Shown here one piece after another: positions 18,090 through 27,032 of a stretch of 64,000 nt of DNA. The DNA comes from Pistricoccus aurantiacus (GTDB taxonomy: Bacteria; Pseudomonadota; Gammaproteobacteria; Pseudomonadales; Halomonadaceae): NCBI RefSeq assembly GCF_042682565.1, contig NZ_JBHUIC010000004.1; one strand, given 5' to 3'. The position numbers were made by a program, and so were the translations under genes. The stretch's first letter is position 1. The number at the start of each line of letters is the position of its first letter. The notes below the pieces were generated by a model, which worked only from the letters and a program-made list of their open reading frames with translations, was not told the origin of the DNA and did no database searches.

Positions 18090-19825
18090 GCCGGTTCCTG
18101 GAACTGCAGTTGATGCAGGGCGGCATAAGCCCCTTCGTTGGCCATCAGTTCCTGATGGCTGCCGCGCTCGACGATGCGCCCCTGATCCATGACCAGAATG
18201 CGATCCGCCCGTTCAATGGTCGAAAGCCGATGGGCGATCACGAAGGTAGTGCGTCCGCGGCAGACTTCCTCCAGCGCCATCTGAATATAGCGTTCGGACT
18301 CCGTGTCCAAAGCGGAGGTGGCCTCGTCGAGTATCAGAATCGGCGCGTCCTTGAAGATTGCCCGGGCGATGGCCAGGCGCTGGCGCTGACCGCCGGACAG
18401 CATGACACCGTTATCCCCCACCAGAGTGTCGTAGCCTTGGGAAAGCTCCTTGATGAATTCATCCGCGTAAGCGGCCTTGGCGGCGGCGACGACGGCGTCG
18501 CGATCCGCGTCCGGATACCCGTAGGCGATATTCTCCGCGATAGAGGTATTGAACAGGGTGACCTGCTGGGAAACCAGGGCGATCTGCCGGCGCAAGGCGG
18601 ACAGCTGGTAGTCTTCGATGGGCTGGTCGTCGATGGTGATACGCCCTGCGGTGGGTCGATAGAAACGCGGCAACAGGTTGACCAGGGTCGACTTGCCGCT
18701 ACCGGAACGCCCGACGATGGCAATCATTTCCCCTGCAGCCACATGAAGATCGATACCGTGCAGGATCTCCGGTTGATCCTCCGCGTAACGAAAGCGAATA
18801 CCCTCGAAGTCTACCTTGCCTTCGAAGCGCTCCGGCAACCGCGTGCCCGGGTCCGGCTCCTCGGGTTCATCGAGCAGACCGAACAGTTCGTCCGAGGCAG
18901 CCAGACCGCGCTGCACGATACTGTTCACGTCCGTCAGCTCGCGTATCGGCTTCGCCATCAAGGCAGCGGCGGTAATGAAGGCAACAAACTCTCCGGCGGT
19001 CATGTTCGCCATCAGCGCCGGCGACATGGCGAGCCACACCAGCGCCGCCAGGGCCAGAGCCACCAGCAACTGGATGACCGGCGTACTGATCCCCTTGGTC
19101 AGGGCCTCCTTGAGACTCTGCTGACGATTGTACTCGCTGGCGGCGATGAAACGGCGCTTTTCGTAGTCTTCCGCCCCGTGAGTACGCACCACCCGATACC
19201 CCGTCAGCGCTTCCGAAGCCACATGAGTCACGTCCCCCATGGAGCGCTGAATGCGTCGGGATATACGCCTGAAGCGCTTGCTGGTGTAGTTTACCACCAG
19301 GCCGATCAGCGGCGTTATCACCAGAAACAGCAGGGTCAACAGTGCGTTGGTCCATAGCAGATAACCGACCAGGCCGATCACGAACAGTCCCTCCCGCAGC
19401 AGGATGGTGATCGCCTTGGTGGCGGCGCCGGTCACCTGCTCCACCTGATAGGTAAGCCGGGAAACCATGTGCCCACTGGAGTGCATGTCGAAGAAGCGTC
19501 CGGGCAGATGCAGCATATGACCGAACACCTCGCAGCGCAGGTGGTGCACCACGTTTCTCGCCACATCCGTCATGAAAAAGGTGCCCAGAAAGGTGCCGAG
19601 GCCGCGAAAGGCGAACATGCCCACCACGAACAAGGGAAGAAACAAGCGAAAGGCGGCATCCGGGTCCTGTATGCCGTCGATCAATCGTTTCATCATTTCC
19701 GCCAGGGCAGTGCTGGAGGCAGCGTAGATGGCGTAACCCACCACCGCGATCAGAAATGCCTTCCAATGGGGTTTGACGTAGGCGAGCAGGCGTTTGTAGA
19801 GCGTCCAGCTGGAATGCTGAGTCAC
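18086..19825 (-). CDS. msbA: Lipid A export ATP-binding/permease protein MsbA
   Basis: Homodimeric ABC flippase that moves lipid A-core across the inner membrane. 579 aa, with six predicted helices in the first 330 residues and then the ATPase domain: Walker A GRSGSGKS at 372-379, signature LSGGQRQR, Walker B ILILDEATSALD. The start is a GTG at 19825 overlapping the comEC stop, with GGAG five bases upstream. The longer frame back to 20011 overlaps comEC and has no homologous character. Confidence 0.95.
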   Translation of the reverse strand: MTQHSSWTLYKRLLAYVKPHWKAFLIAVVGYAIYAASSTALAEMMKRLIDGIQDPDAAFRLFLPLFVVGMFAFRGLGTFLGTFFMTDVARNVVHHLRCEVFGHMLHLPGRFFDMHSSGHMVSRLTYQVEQVTGAATKAITILLREGLFVIGLVGYLLWTNALLTLLFLVITPLIGLVVNYTSKRFRRISRRIQRSMGDVTHVASEALTGYRVVRTHGAEDYEKRRFIAASEYNRQQSLKEALTKGISTPVIQLLVALALAALVWLAMSPALMANMTAGEFVAFITAAALMAKPIRELTDVNSIVQRGLAASDELFGLLDEPEEPDPGTRLPERFEGKVDFEGIRFRYAEDQPEILHGIDLHVAAGEMIAIVGRSGSGKSTLVNLLPRFYRPTAGRITIDDQPIEDYQLSALRRQIALVSQQVTLFNTSIAENIAYGYPDADRDAVVAAAKAAYADEFIKELSQGYDTLVGDNGVMLSGGQRQRLAIARAIFKDAPILILDEATSALDTESERYIQMALEEVCRGRTTFVIAHRLSTIERADRILVMDQGRIVERGSHQELMANEGAYAALHQLQFQEPA

Positions 19826-22170
19826 GGCGTCTCCATTGGAAGTTGTGAGAACGACGAGGCGGCGATGCCTGCCCCTGGCCTGGAGCGAAATTCTACCCGA
19901 TGACAGTGCGCATCGACAGCGCCAACCCCAGGATGGCGCTGCGGCATTAGTTCGACCCCTTGAGCGCCGCCGAGCACCAGGCGTATGGCGCCATCCTGGG
20001 CGGTATTCCATTGGCAGCTCCCTTGCCGACGGAAGCGCCGAACGACCTGCGGCGCCGGATGATTGAAGCGATTGTCTCGCCCGGCGCTATAGATCACATG
20101 ACGCGGCGAAAGCCGGGTCGCGAACTGCTCCCCGGAACTGGTGCGGCTGCCGTGATGACCCGCCACCAGCACATCCAAAGGCCGGCCATCCAGAAGTTGA
20201 CTGTCACGGTTCAACAATCTTCGCTCGACCTCTCGCCCCGCGTCGCCGGTCACCAGCAGGCGCTGGCCTCCCGCCTCGACCAGCAGTACGCAGGAGCGGT
20301 CGTTTTCGACAAACTCCTCGAGGTTTCCGGCGGGCGGCCAGAGAACATGAAATCCCACGCCGTCCCACTGCCACTGCTGTCCTCGCTGGCAGACACGATA
20401 GGGCATCTCGAGATTCGAGCCCTGCGGCGCCAGGAACCGGTCGACTCGATGAGATTCTAGAGCGGCCAGCCCGCCGGCGTGATCGAGATCCGTATGGCTG
20501 ACGACTACCGTGTCGAAATGTCTTCCCGGTGGCCAGAGTCCCGACAACGGCATATAACCCGAGGCGAAGCGCGGCCCGGTATCCAGCAGGAGTCGATGAT
20601 GGGCGGTGCGTAATTCCACCGCCTGCCCCTGGCCAACATCGTAGACCCATATCTGGGCCATTCCTGGCGAAATCTCGGGAGCGCGTGGATTGAGCGCCAG
20701 CAACAGCAGGGCGCAGCTGCCGAAAATCCTTAGCCGGCGGCTCAGCCCCGGCGCCGCCCAGAGAAACGCACCCAGCCCCAGCGCCAGGCCAAGCGGCAGG
20801 ATCATCCAGACGGGCGGCGTCCAAAGCGGCAATCCGTCAGCCACCGCTTCCAACAAGCAATGCAGCCCCGCGGCGAGCTGGCCAAATCCCCACCAGCATA
20901 GCGACGAGAGTGGCACGATGGGCCAGGTCAGCCATCCTACAAGACCCAGCGGCACCAGCAGGCTGCCGACCAGAGGAACCGCTACAAGATTGATCAACAC
21001 CGAGCCCGGCGCCAGGCGGGAAAACGCCAGCAGACTCGCCGCCGCCATCAGCGGCGCCAGCAACAGCTGGGTGCGAAGAAGCGCCCAGCACCAGCCCTTG
21101 ATGCCTCGGGGGCGCGCTCGTCCCCGCCAGATCAGAATCAGCCAGGCCACGGCAGCGAAGGAGAGCCAGGTTCCGGGGCGCCAGGCGGACAGCGGGTCGA
21201 TCAGGATCACCAGCCCCAGCGCCAGCCAGAACCCCTGCCAGAGACCCGGCGAGTGTCGCCCGCTGGCTACCCACAGTCCGACCAGGGCCATGATTGACGC
21301 ACGCAGCGCCGGAGGTTCGAGTCCCGCCACCCAGGCATACCCTAGCGCCGCAAGCCCCGCCAGTCCCCAGGGCCATGCCGTCATACGCCATCGCATCGGC
21401 GTAAACAGTCGCGCCAGGCCTCGGAATAGCCACAGCGCAAAGGTCGCTACCAGCCCCACGTGCAAACCGGAAATCACCATCAGATGGGTGGTGCCGGTAG
21501 CGTTGAGCAGCGTCCAGTCCTCGTCGTTCAGACGCTCCTTGGCCCCCAGGGTCAAGGCGGCCAGCCAGCGTCGGGCGACGCCCTCTGACATCCGCTTGTC
21601 CAGTGACGCAAGCGCCGACTGGCGCAGCGAAAGCTGAGCTTCGCCAAGGCGCTCCGGTGGAGGCTGGGAACGCACGTAGCCGGTGGCGTCGATGCCTTCG
21701 CGCCACAGCCAGCCTTGGTAGTCGAAGGCATCGGGATTGGCAAATCCACCGGGCGGCCGCAGACGAACGCTCAGCGCCCAATGTTCTCCCACTCGCATGT
21801 CGGGAGCGGCGTAAAAGGTCAGGCGGATGCGGCGCAGCCGCTCGCAGGCAGGCAGGCGAGAATTTGTCGGGCGACAGCGCTCCACTGCCAGCAGCAGTCG
21901 CGCAGCGTGGGGCCGAGGCTCCATTTCGAGAATTCTGCCTTCGATGCGAAGATCCTGCCGGGAAAGCCCCGCAGGCAGTTCCGCGCCGGTGCCCAGCCAT
22001 ACCGGTAGTGCGGCCAGCGCCATGACGCCCAGCAGCAGTCGCCGGCGGGTACCGCCGGCCAGCAGCATACAAAGCGCCCATATTTCGAAGACTCCCGGCC
22101 AGGCCAGCCGGCCAAGCGCAACCCCCGCCAGGGCGCTGATCGCCATCGGAAGGACGAATCCGATACGCAT
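19822..22170 (-). CDS. comEC: DNA internalization-related competence protein ComEC/Rec2
   Basis: Inner-membrane channel that takes single-stranded DNA into the cytoplasm during transformation. 782 aa. The N-terminal membrane segments and soluble DUF4131-type region are followed by a polytopic competence domain beginning near TTHLMVISGLHVGLV. The C-terminal metallo-beta-lactamase domain has SHTDLDHAGG at about 558-567 and AGHHGSRTSS further on. Length and three-part layout are normal. It is the first gene of the msbA-lpxK-ycaR-kdsB run. Presence alone does not prove natural competence. Confidence 0.93.
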   Translation of the reverse strand: MRIGFVLPMAISALAGVALGRLAWPGVFEIWALCMLLAGGTRRRLLLGVMALAALPVWLGTGAELPAGLSRQDLRIEGRILEMEPRPHAARLLLAVERCRPTNSRLPACERLRRIRLTFYAAPDMRVGEHWALSVRLRPPGGFANPDAFDYQGWLWREGIDATGYVRSQPPPERLGEAQLSLRQSALASLDKRMSEGVARRWLAALTLGAKERLNDEDWTLLNATGTTHLMVISGLHVGLVATFALWLFRGLARLFTPMRWRMTAWPWGLAGLAALGYAWVAGLEPPALRASIMALVGLWVASGRHSPGLWQGFWLALGLVILIDPLSAWRPGTWLSFAAVAWLILIWRGRARPRGIKGWCWALLRTQLLLAPLMAAASLLAFSRLAPGSVLINLVAVPLVGSLLVPLGLVGWLTWPIVPLSSLCWWGFGQLAAGLHCLLEAVADGLPLWTPPVWMILPLGLALGLGAFLWAAPGLSRRLRIFGSCALLLLALNPRAPEISPGMAQIWVYDVGQGQAVELRTAHHRLLLDTGPRFASGYMPLSGLWPPGRHFDTVVVSHTDLDHAGGLAALESHRVDRFLAPQGSNLEMPYRVCQRGQQWQWDGVGFHVLWPPAGNLEEFVENDRSCVLLVEAGGQRLLVTGDAGREVERRLLNRDSQLLDGRPLDVLVAGHHGSRTSSGEQFATRLSPRHVIYSAGRDNRFNHPAPQVVRRFRRQGSCQWNTAQDGAIRLVLGGAQGVELMPQRHPGVGAVDAHCHRVEFRSRPGAGIAASSFSQLPMETP

Positions 22171-22349
22171 GTCGACTATTCTCTTGAGGAGTGACGGTAT
22201 TACCCGAGACAGCTGCCACGGGCATGCCGTGATCGTTCCGCCAGGATGGGGAATATATCGGCAGACTTGTCAACATGGTGAAGCGGGGGCCATCCGTGGA
22301 TAATGGATCGCTCATCCATCTCTCGACCTGATTGATCAGCGAACCCAGC

Positions 22350-22967
22350 ATGCCGCGTCGATTCCTGCAGCGCTATCTGCCTCACCCGGACGCTCTCAGG
22401 CGCAACAGTTCGTTGCGCTTCATGGGGCGCCTGATCAGCGATACATCCCTATGGATGCTGTCTCGGCGCAGCGTCGCCAACGCTTGCATGGTGGGGTTAT
22501 TCAGCGCACTGCTGCCCATCCCTTTTCAGATGATGGTATCCGCCCTTGGCGCCTGGCTGTTGCGCTGCAACCTGCCGCTTTGCATCGCATTGGTATGGAT
22601 CACCAACCCGCTGACCATGCCGTTGATCTTCTATATGAACTATCGGCTCGGCGCCTGGGCGCTGGGCAATCCGGTGCGAGACGTACCGGATCAGCTATCG
22701 ACCCAATGGCTGGTGAGTCAGATGCAGCATATTTTGCCGCCGCTGCTGCTGGGCTCGCTGATTGCCGCGGTCAGTGTCGGGCTGATCGCCAATCTGCTGG
22801 TGCGCCTGATCTGGCGCTGGCAGGTCGCACGCAGCTGGAAGCGCCGCCAGCGGCGCCGAGCATGCCCGAAAGCTATCGATTCTGAACAGACTAGGCGGGA
22901 GTCAGCCTGCCCGCGTCCAGACGCAGCACACGATCCTGATGGGCCGCCAAGCCCATATCGTGAGTGA
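22350..22967 (+). CDS. DUF2062 membrane protein
   Basis: 205 aa. The start MPRRFLQRYLPHPDALR, the segment SVANACMVGLFSALLPIPFQM and the ITNPLTMPLIFY motif identify the DUF2062 family, found next to comEC in many gammaproteobacteria. Three or four membrane helices are likely between residues 45 and 165, then a basic tail. No ribosome site stands out at the ATG at 22350. Its last 77 bp overlap the 3' end of lolD on the opposite strand. Function unknown. Confidence 0.88.
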   Translation: MPRRFLQRYLPHPDALRRNSSLRFMGRLISDTSLWMLSRRSVANACMVGLFSALLPIPFQMMVSALGAWLLRCNLPLCIALVWITNPLTMPLIFYMNYRLGAWALGNPVRDVPDQLSTQWLVSQMQHILPPLLLGSLIAAVSVGLIANLLVRLIWRWQVARSWKRRQRRRACPKAIDSEQTRRESACPRPDAAHDPDGPPSPYRE

Positions 22968-23601
22968 CGATCACGAAGGCGCAGGCGGTGGTGCTGGCCA
23001 GGTCATCCATCAGGGCCAGAATGCTGGCGGCGGTGTGCTGATCCAGGTTGCCCGTAGGCTCATCCATCAGCATCACGCTGGGATCCGTCACCAGGGCCCG
23101 GGCGATGGCCACCCGCTGACGTTCTCCCCCGGACAGTTCCCCTGGCTTGTGCTCGCTTCTCGCCTGCATGCCGACCTTGGCGAGTATTCCCCGAGCGCGC
23201 TCCTTGGCCTCACGCCGGGACTGGCCGCGCACGATCAGCGGAAGAGCAGCATTCTCCACCGCGGTCAATTCCGCCAGCAGATGATGGAACTGATAGACGA
23301 AGCCGATATGACGATTGCGAAAGCGTCCCAGCGCCGCTTCGCCCAGGACCGACAGATCCTGATCGGCTACCCGCACGCGCCCGCGGCTGGGGCGATCAAG
23401 GCCGCCGAGCAGGTTGAGCAGCGTCGTCTTGCCGGAGCCGGAGCTGCCCACCACCGCGACTCGCTCGCCGGCGCGCACCTCGAGCTCGAGGTTTTCGAGC
23501 ACGGTGATATCCTGGGGCCCTTCGCTGTAGATACGGGTCAGATTCTCGCAGCGCAGCATGGTCTTGCGGCCTGCTTCCTGAATCGCTGCGTTATCGGCCA
23601 T
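22891..23601 (-). CDS. lolD: Lipoprotein-releasing ATPase LolD
   Basis: Cytoplasmic ATPase of the Lol ABC complex, which extracts outer-membrane lipoproteins from the inner membrane and hands them to LolA. 236 aa. Walker A GSSGSGKTTL begins at about residue 52; the signature is LSGGERQRVAIARAL and Walker B is VMLMDEPTGNLD. The ATG at 23601 with GGGAG eight bases upstream was preferred over one seven codons earlier that lies inside the permease gene. It follows the permease directly. Confidence 0.95.
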   Translation of the reverse strand: MADNAAIQEAGRKTMLRCENLTRIYSEGPQDITVLENLELEVRAGERVAVVGSSGSGKTTLLNLLGGLDRPSRGRVRVADQDLSVLGEAALGRFRNRHIGFVYQFHHLLAELTAVENAALPLIVRGQSRREAKERARGILAKVGMQARSEHKPGELSGGERQRVAIARALVTDPSVMLMDEPTGNLDQHTAASILALMDDLASTTACAFVIVTHDMGLAAHQDRVLRLDAGRLTPA

Positions 23602-23614
23602 GACGGGGTCTCCC

Positions 23615-24856
23615 TTATTCATATCGCAGTACGTCCGCGGGCTGGATGCGCGAGGCGCGCCAGGCCGGGTACAAGGTGGACAAGAAGGTCAGGCCGAAGG
23701 CAGCCGCCACGATCTTGCCCACGTCGGACCATTGGAGCCGAGACGGCAGATAATTGATGAAGTAGACGTTGGCATCCAGGAAATGAATCCCGAAGGTGGT
23801 CTCGACCCAGGCAATGACGTCAGACACGCTCAAGGCCAGCACCACCCCGGACAGCACGCCGATCAGAATACCGATGATGCCGATGGTCAGCCCCTGCACC
23901 ACGAAAATGCCCATGATGGAGCTCGGCGTGGCACCGATGGTGCGCAGGATGGCGATATCCGCCTGCTTGTCCGTCACCACCATCACCAAGGTCGAAACGA
24001 TATTGAAGGCCGCCACCGCGACGATCACCGTCAACAATAGGCCGATCATGCGCTTTTCCATCTGAATCGCCTGGAACAGGTTGCCGTGGGTGTAGGTCCA
24101 GTCGAAACCGCGATAGCCCGGTCCCAGCTCGTCGATGATCGAGCGGGTAACCTGGCTGGCGGCGAACAGATCGTCCAGCTCCAGGCGCAGCCCCTGCACC
24201 GAATCTCCCAGACGGGCCAACGTCTGCATGTCTTGTATATTGGCATAGGCAAGGCTTGCATCCAGATCCGCCCCGACGCTGAAGATACCGGTCACGTTGA
24301 AGCGCTTGAGCCTTGGAAAGACCCCCGCCGGGGTAATCGAGGCCTCCGGCACCAGCAGCGTTACCCGGTCGCCGACGCCGACGCCCAGCTGGTTCGCCAG
24401 CAGCTTGCCCAGCACGATGTTCCATTCCCCGGGCTCCAGATCGGAAAGCCGCCCTTCCTGCATATGGTCGTCGATGATCGAGACCTTGCTCTCGTAGGCC
24501 GGATCGATACCGTTGACCATGGCTCCCTGATTGCGCCCGCCGATGGAGAACATGCCCTGCTGCTGCACGTAAGGCGCCGCGCCGATCACTCGCTCGCGCT
24601 TGGTCAGCCGCTCCGCCAGGGGCTTCCAGTCGGTCATGCCGGAGGGCTGTTCGATGCGAGTATGCGGCACCATGCCCAGCACCCGGGAACGCAGCTCCTG
24701 ATCGAAGCCGTTCATTACCGACAGCACCAGAATCAATACCGCCACTCCCAGCATCAGTCCCAGCATGGAGGTCAAGGAAATAAAGGAAATGAAATGATTA
24801 CGGCGTTTGGCGCGCACGTAGCGCAGCCCCAACATGAAAGGTAAACGATCAAGCAT
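23615..24856 (-). CDS. lolC: Lipoprotein-releasing permease (LolC/LolE family)
   Basis: 413 aa inner-membrane permease. It has an N-terminal helix near residues 25-50, a large periplasmic MacB-like domain (about 50-265), and three C-terminal helices including VIVAVAAFNIVSTLVMVV. The start MLDRLPFMLGLRYVRAKRRNHFISFIS is the family signature. Only one permease gene accompanies lolD here; a second lolE is not in the neighbourhood. It may therefore act as a homodimeric LolF-type permease, or a second copy may lie elsewhere. AAGGA precedes the ATG. Confidence 0.92.
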   Translation of the reverse strand: MLDRLPFMLGLRYVRAKRRNHFISFISLTSMLGLMLGVAVLILVLSVMNGFDQELRSRVLGMVPHTRIEQPSGMTDWKPLAERLTKRERVIGAAPYVQQQGMFSIGGRNQGAMVNGIDPAYESKVSIIDDHMQEGRLSDLEPGEWNIVLGKLLANQLGVGVGDRVTLLVPEASITPAGVFPRLKRFNVTGIFSVGADLDASLAYANIQDMQTLARLGDSVQGLRLELDDLFAASQVTRSIIDELGPGYRGFDWTYTHGNLFQAIQMEKRMIGLLLTVIVAVAAFNIVSTLVMVVTDKQADIAILRTIGATPSSIMGIFVVQGLTIGIIGILIGVLSGVVLALSVSDVIAWVETTFGIHFLDANVYFINYLPSRLQWSDVGKIVAAAFGLTFLSTLYPAWRASRIQPADVLRYE

Positions 24857-25058
24857 TACATGAAGTCCTTGGTCAGCGGTCGCTCATGGTACGGGTTTTT
24901 CCAGGGCGCTGCATCGCCGGATCATGCAAGAAGCCCTGGCGGGCCTGCATCAAAGGCAATAGCGAGTCTTGCAAAGCGCAATGAGTGGTCCTAAATTGCC
25001 TGCCTCGATAACCGCACCGCAATACAACACAAGCCACCACCTAAAAAGAGCTTCGACG

Positions 25059-26102
25059 ATGGCCGATTGCCTGTATCCGGAATGGCACCCCCAGGACGCC
25101 GTACAACTGACCTGGCCCGGCCCGCAAAGCGACTGGGCGCCGCTGCTCGCCTGTATCGAAGCGACCCTGGAAACCATCGCCCTGGTCATTGCTCGCTATC
25201 AGCCGGTGATGATCGCGCTGCCGGACAAGCCGACCAGACAGCGAATCGAGGCTCGTCTGGAAAATCTGGGTATCCCCGCCAATCGGCTGAGACTCCATGT
25301 CGCGGCGAGCGACGATGCCTGGGCCCGGGACCACGGTCCCATCGGCGTGGCGCGGGACGGCAAGCCGGTGCTGCTCGACTACCGCTTCACCGGCTGGGGG
25401 GGCAAGTTTCCCGCCGCCCGAGACGATGCCTTGAGCCAGGTCCTGGCGGATCAAGGCGCTTTCGCGGCGCCGCTGGAAACCCGCAACCTGATTCTCGAGG
25501 GTGGCGCCATCGACACCGATGGCCAGGGCACCCTGTTGACCACCAGCGCCTGCCTGCTCAACTCCAATCGCAACCGCGGCTTGAGCCGCGGCGATATCGA
25601 GGCGCGACTGGAGAAAGAGCTCGGTATAGAGCGCTTCCTGTGGCTCGATCATGGCCATCTGGAAGGCGATGACACGGATAGCCATATCGACACCCTGGCG
25701 CGCTTCTGCGATCCGCAAACCATCGCCTACCAGGGTTGCGACGATGAAACGGATTCCCATTACGCTCCGCTGGCCGCCATGCAGAAACAGCTCGAGACAT
25801 TCCGCCAGGCGAACGGCCAGCCTTACCGACTGATTCGCCTGCCCTGGCCCCAGGCCTGTTTCGATCCGCAGGACGGTCATCGCCTGCCTGCGACCTACGC
25901 CAATTTCCTGATCATCAACGGCGCAGTGCTGATGCCCAGCTACGCGGATCCGGCGGATCGCCCGGCGCTGAGCGCCTTGGCAAGGGCCTTTCCGGATCGC
26001 GAGATCATCCCCATCGACTGTCGCAGCGTGATTCGCCAGCACGGCAGCCTGCACTGTCTGACCATGCAACTGCCCCGGGGCAGCCTTTCTCAACCTTCTT
26101 GA
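25059..26102 (+). CDS. aguA: Agmatine deiminase AguA
   Basis: Hydrolyses agmatine to N-carbamoylputrescine and ammonia in the arginine-to-putrescine route. 347 aa of the guanidine-modifying fold. The segments WARDHGPIGV, LILEGGAIDTDGQG and HGSLHCLTMQ are visible, the last with the catalytic Cys at about residue 333. The ATG at 25059 begins the conserved MADCLYPEWHPQDAVQLTWP stretch. Thirty residues of upstream frame are not conserved. aguB follows 17 bp later and completes the pathway. Confidence 0.95.
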   Translation: MADCLYPEWHPQDAVQLTWPGPQSDWAPLLACIEATLETIALVIARYQPVMIALPDKPTRQRIEARLENLGIPANRLRLHVAASDDAWARDHGPIGVARDGKPVLLDYRFTGWGGKFPAARDDALSQVLADQGAFAAPLETRNLILEGGAIDTDGQGTLLTTSACLLNSNRNRGLSRGDIEARLEKELGIERFLWLDHGHLEGDDTDSHIDTLARFCDPQTIAYQGCDDETDSHYAPLAAMQKQLETFRQANGQPYRLIRLPWPQACFDPQDGHRLPATYANFLIINGAVLMPSYADPADRPALSALARAFPDREIIPIDCRSVIRQHGSLHCLTMQLPRGSLSQPS

Positions 26103-26119
26103 CTCGGAGCTCTCTGATC

Positions 26120-27016
26120 ATGCCCAGAACACTCAAGGTCGGTCTGATACAACAAGCGGCCTGGCCGGACAAGGCGCGCAGCCTGGCGGAAACCGAGCGC
26201 GGTCTGCATGAGCTCGCCGCTCAAGGCGCGGAGCTGATCCTGCTGCAGGAGCTTCACGCCACGCATTACTTCTGTCAGTACGAGGATCCGGCGCTATTCG
26301 ACCTGGCGGAGCCGCTGGACGGCCCTACCAGTCAACGGCTGGCGGCCCTGGCGGCGGAATTGAATATCGTCCTGGTGGGTTCGTTGTTCGAACGCCGGGC
26401 GGCGGGACTCTATCACAACACCGCGGTGGTCTATGATCGCCAGCAGGGCGCGGTGGGCCACTATCGGAAGATGCATATCCCGGACGATCCGGGCTTCTAC
26501 GAGAAATTCTATTTTACCCCCGGGGATGCAACACCGGATAGCGGCTTCGCGCCCATCGATACCTCCGTGGGGCGCCTGGGGGTACTGGTGTGCTGGGACC
26601 AATGGTACCCGGAGGCGGCGCGGCTGATGGCCTTGGCGGGGGCAGAGCTATTGCTGTACCCCACCGCCATCGGCTGGTGTCTGGAAGATGACCCGGAAGA
26701 GCAGCAGCGTCAGAAGGAGGCCTGGACGCTGGTTCAACGTGCCCATGGCGTCGCCAACGGCCTGCCGGTAGTGGTTGCCAACCGCATCGGCCATGAACCG
26801 GATCACTCCGAGGTCACCTCCGGCATCGATTTCTGGGGCGGCAGTTTTATCTGCGGTCCTCAGGGAGAAATGCTCGCCTTGGCGGGTCAGGAGACGGAAA
26901 CTCTGGTGGTCGATCTGGACATGAATCGCGGCGAAGCCACCCGGCGTATCTGGCCCTATCTTCGCGATCGGCGGATCGATGCCTATGGGGATCTGAACCG
27001 CCGCTATCGAGACTGA
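26120..27016 (+). CDS. aguB: N-carbamoylputrescine amidase AguB
   Basis: Nitrilase-family amidohydrolase that releases putrescine, CO2 and ammonia. 298 aa. The catalytic triad is E44 (LLQELHATHYF), K117 (HYRKMHIPDD) and C158 (LVCWDQWYPEAARL). The motif YFTPGD after the lysine is typical of AguB. The ATG at 26120 has GGAG upstream and was preferred over a TTG at 26099. It is paired with aguA and ends convergent to the Nudix gene. Confidence 0.95.
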   Translation: MPRTLKVGLIQQAAWPDKARSLAETERGLHELAAQGAELILLQELHATHYFCQYEDPALFDLAEPLDGPTSQRLAALAAELNIVLVGSLFERRAAGLYHNTAVVYDRQQGAVGHYRKMHIPDDPGFYEKFYFTPGDATPDSGFAPIDTSVGRLGVLVCWDQWYPEAARLMALAGAELLLYPTAIGWCLEDDPEEQQRQKEAWTLVQRAHGVANGLPVVVANRIGHEPDHSEVTSGIDFWGGSFICGPQGEMLALAGQETETLVVDLDMNRGEATRRIWPYLRDRRIDAYGDLNRRYRD

Positions 27017-27032
27017 CAAGCGAGACTAACGC

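Noticed and set aside
20837..22351. 504-codon alternate frame over comEC
   Set aside because: Ala/Gly/Arg-rich shadow on the same strand; comEC itself has the expected domains.
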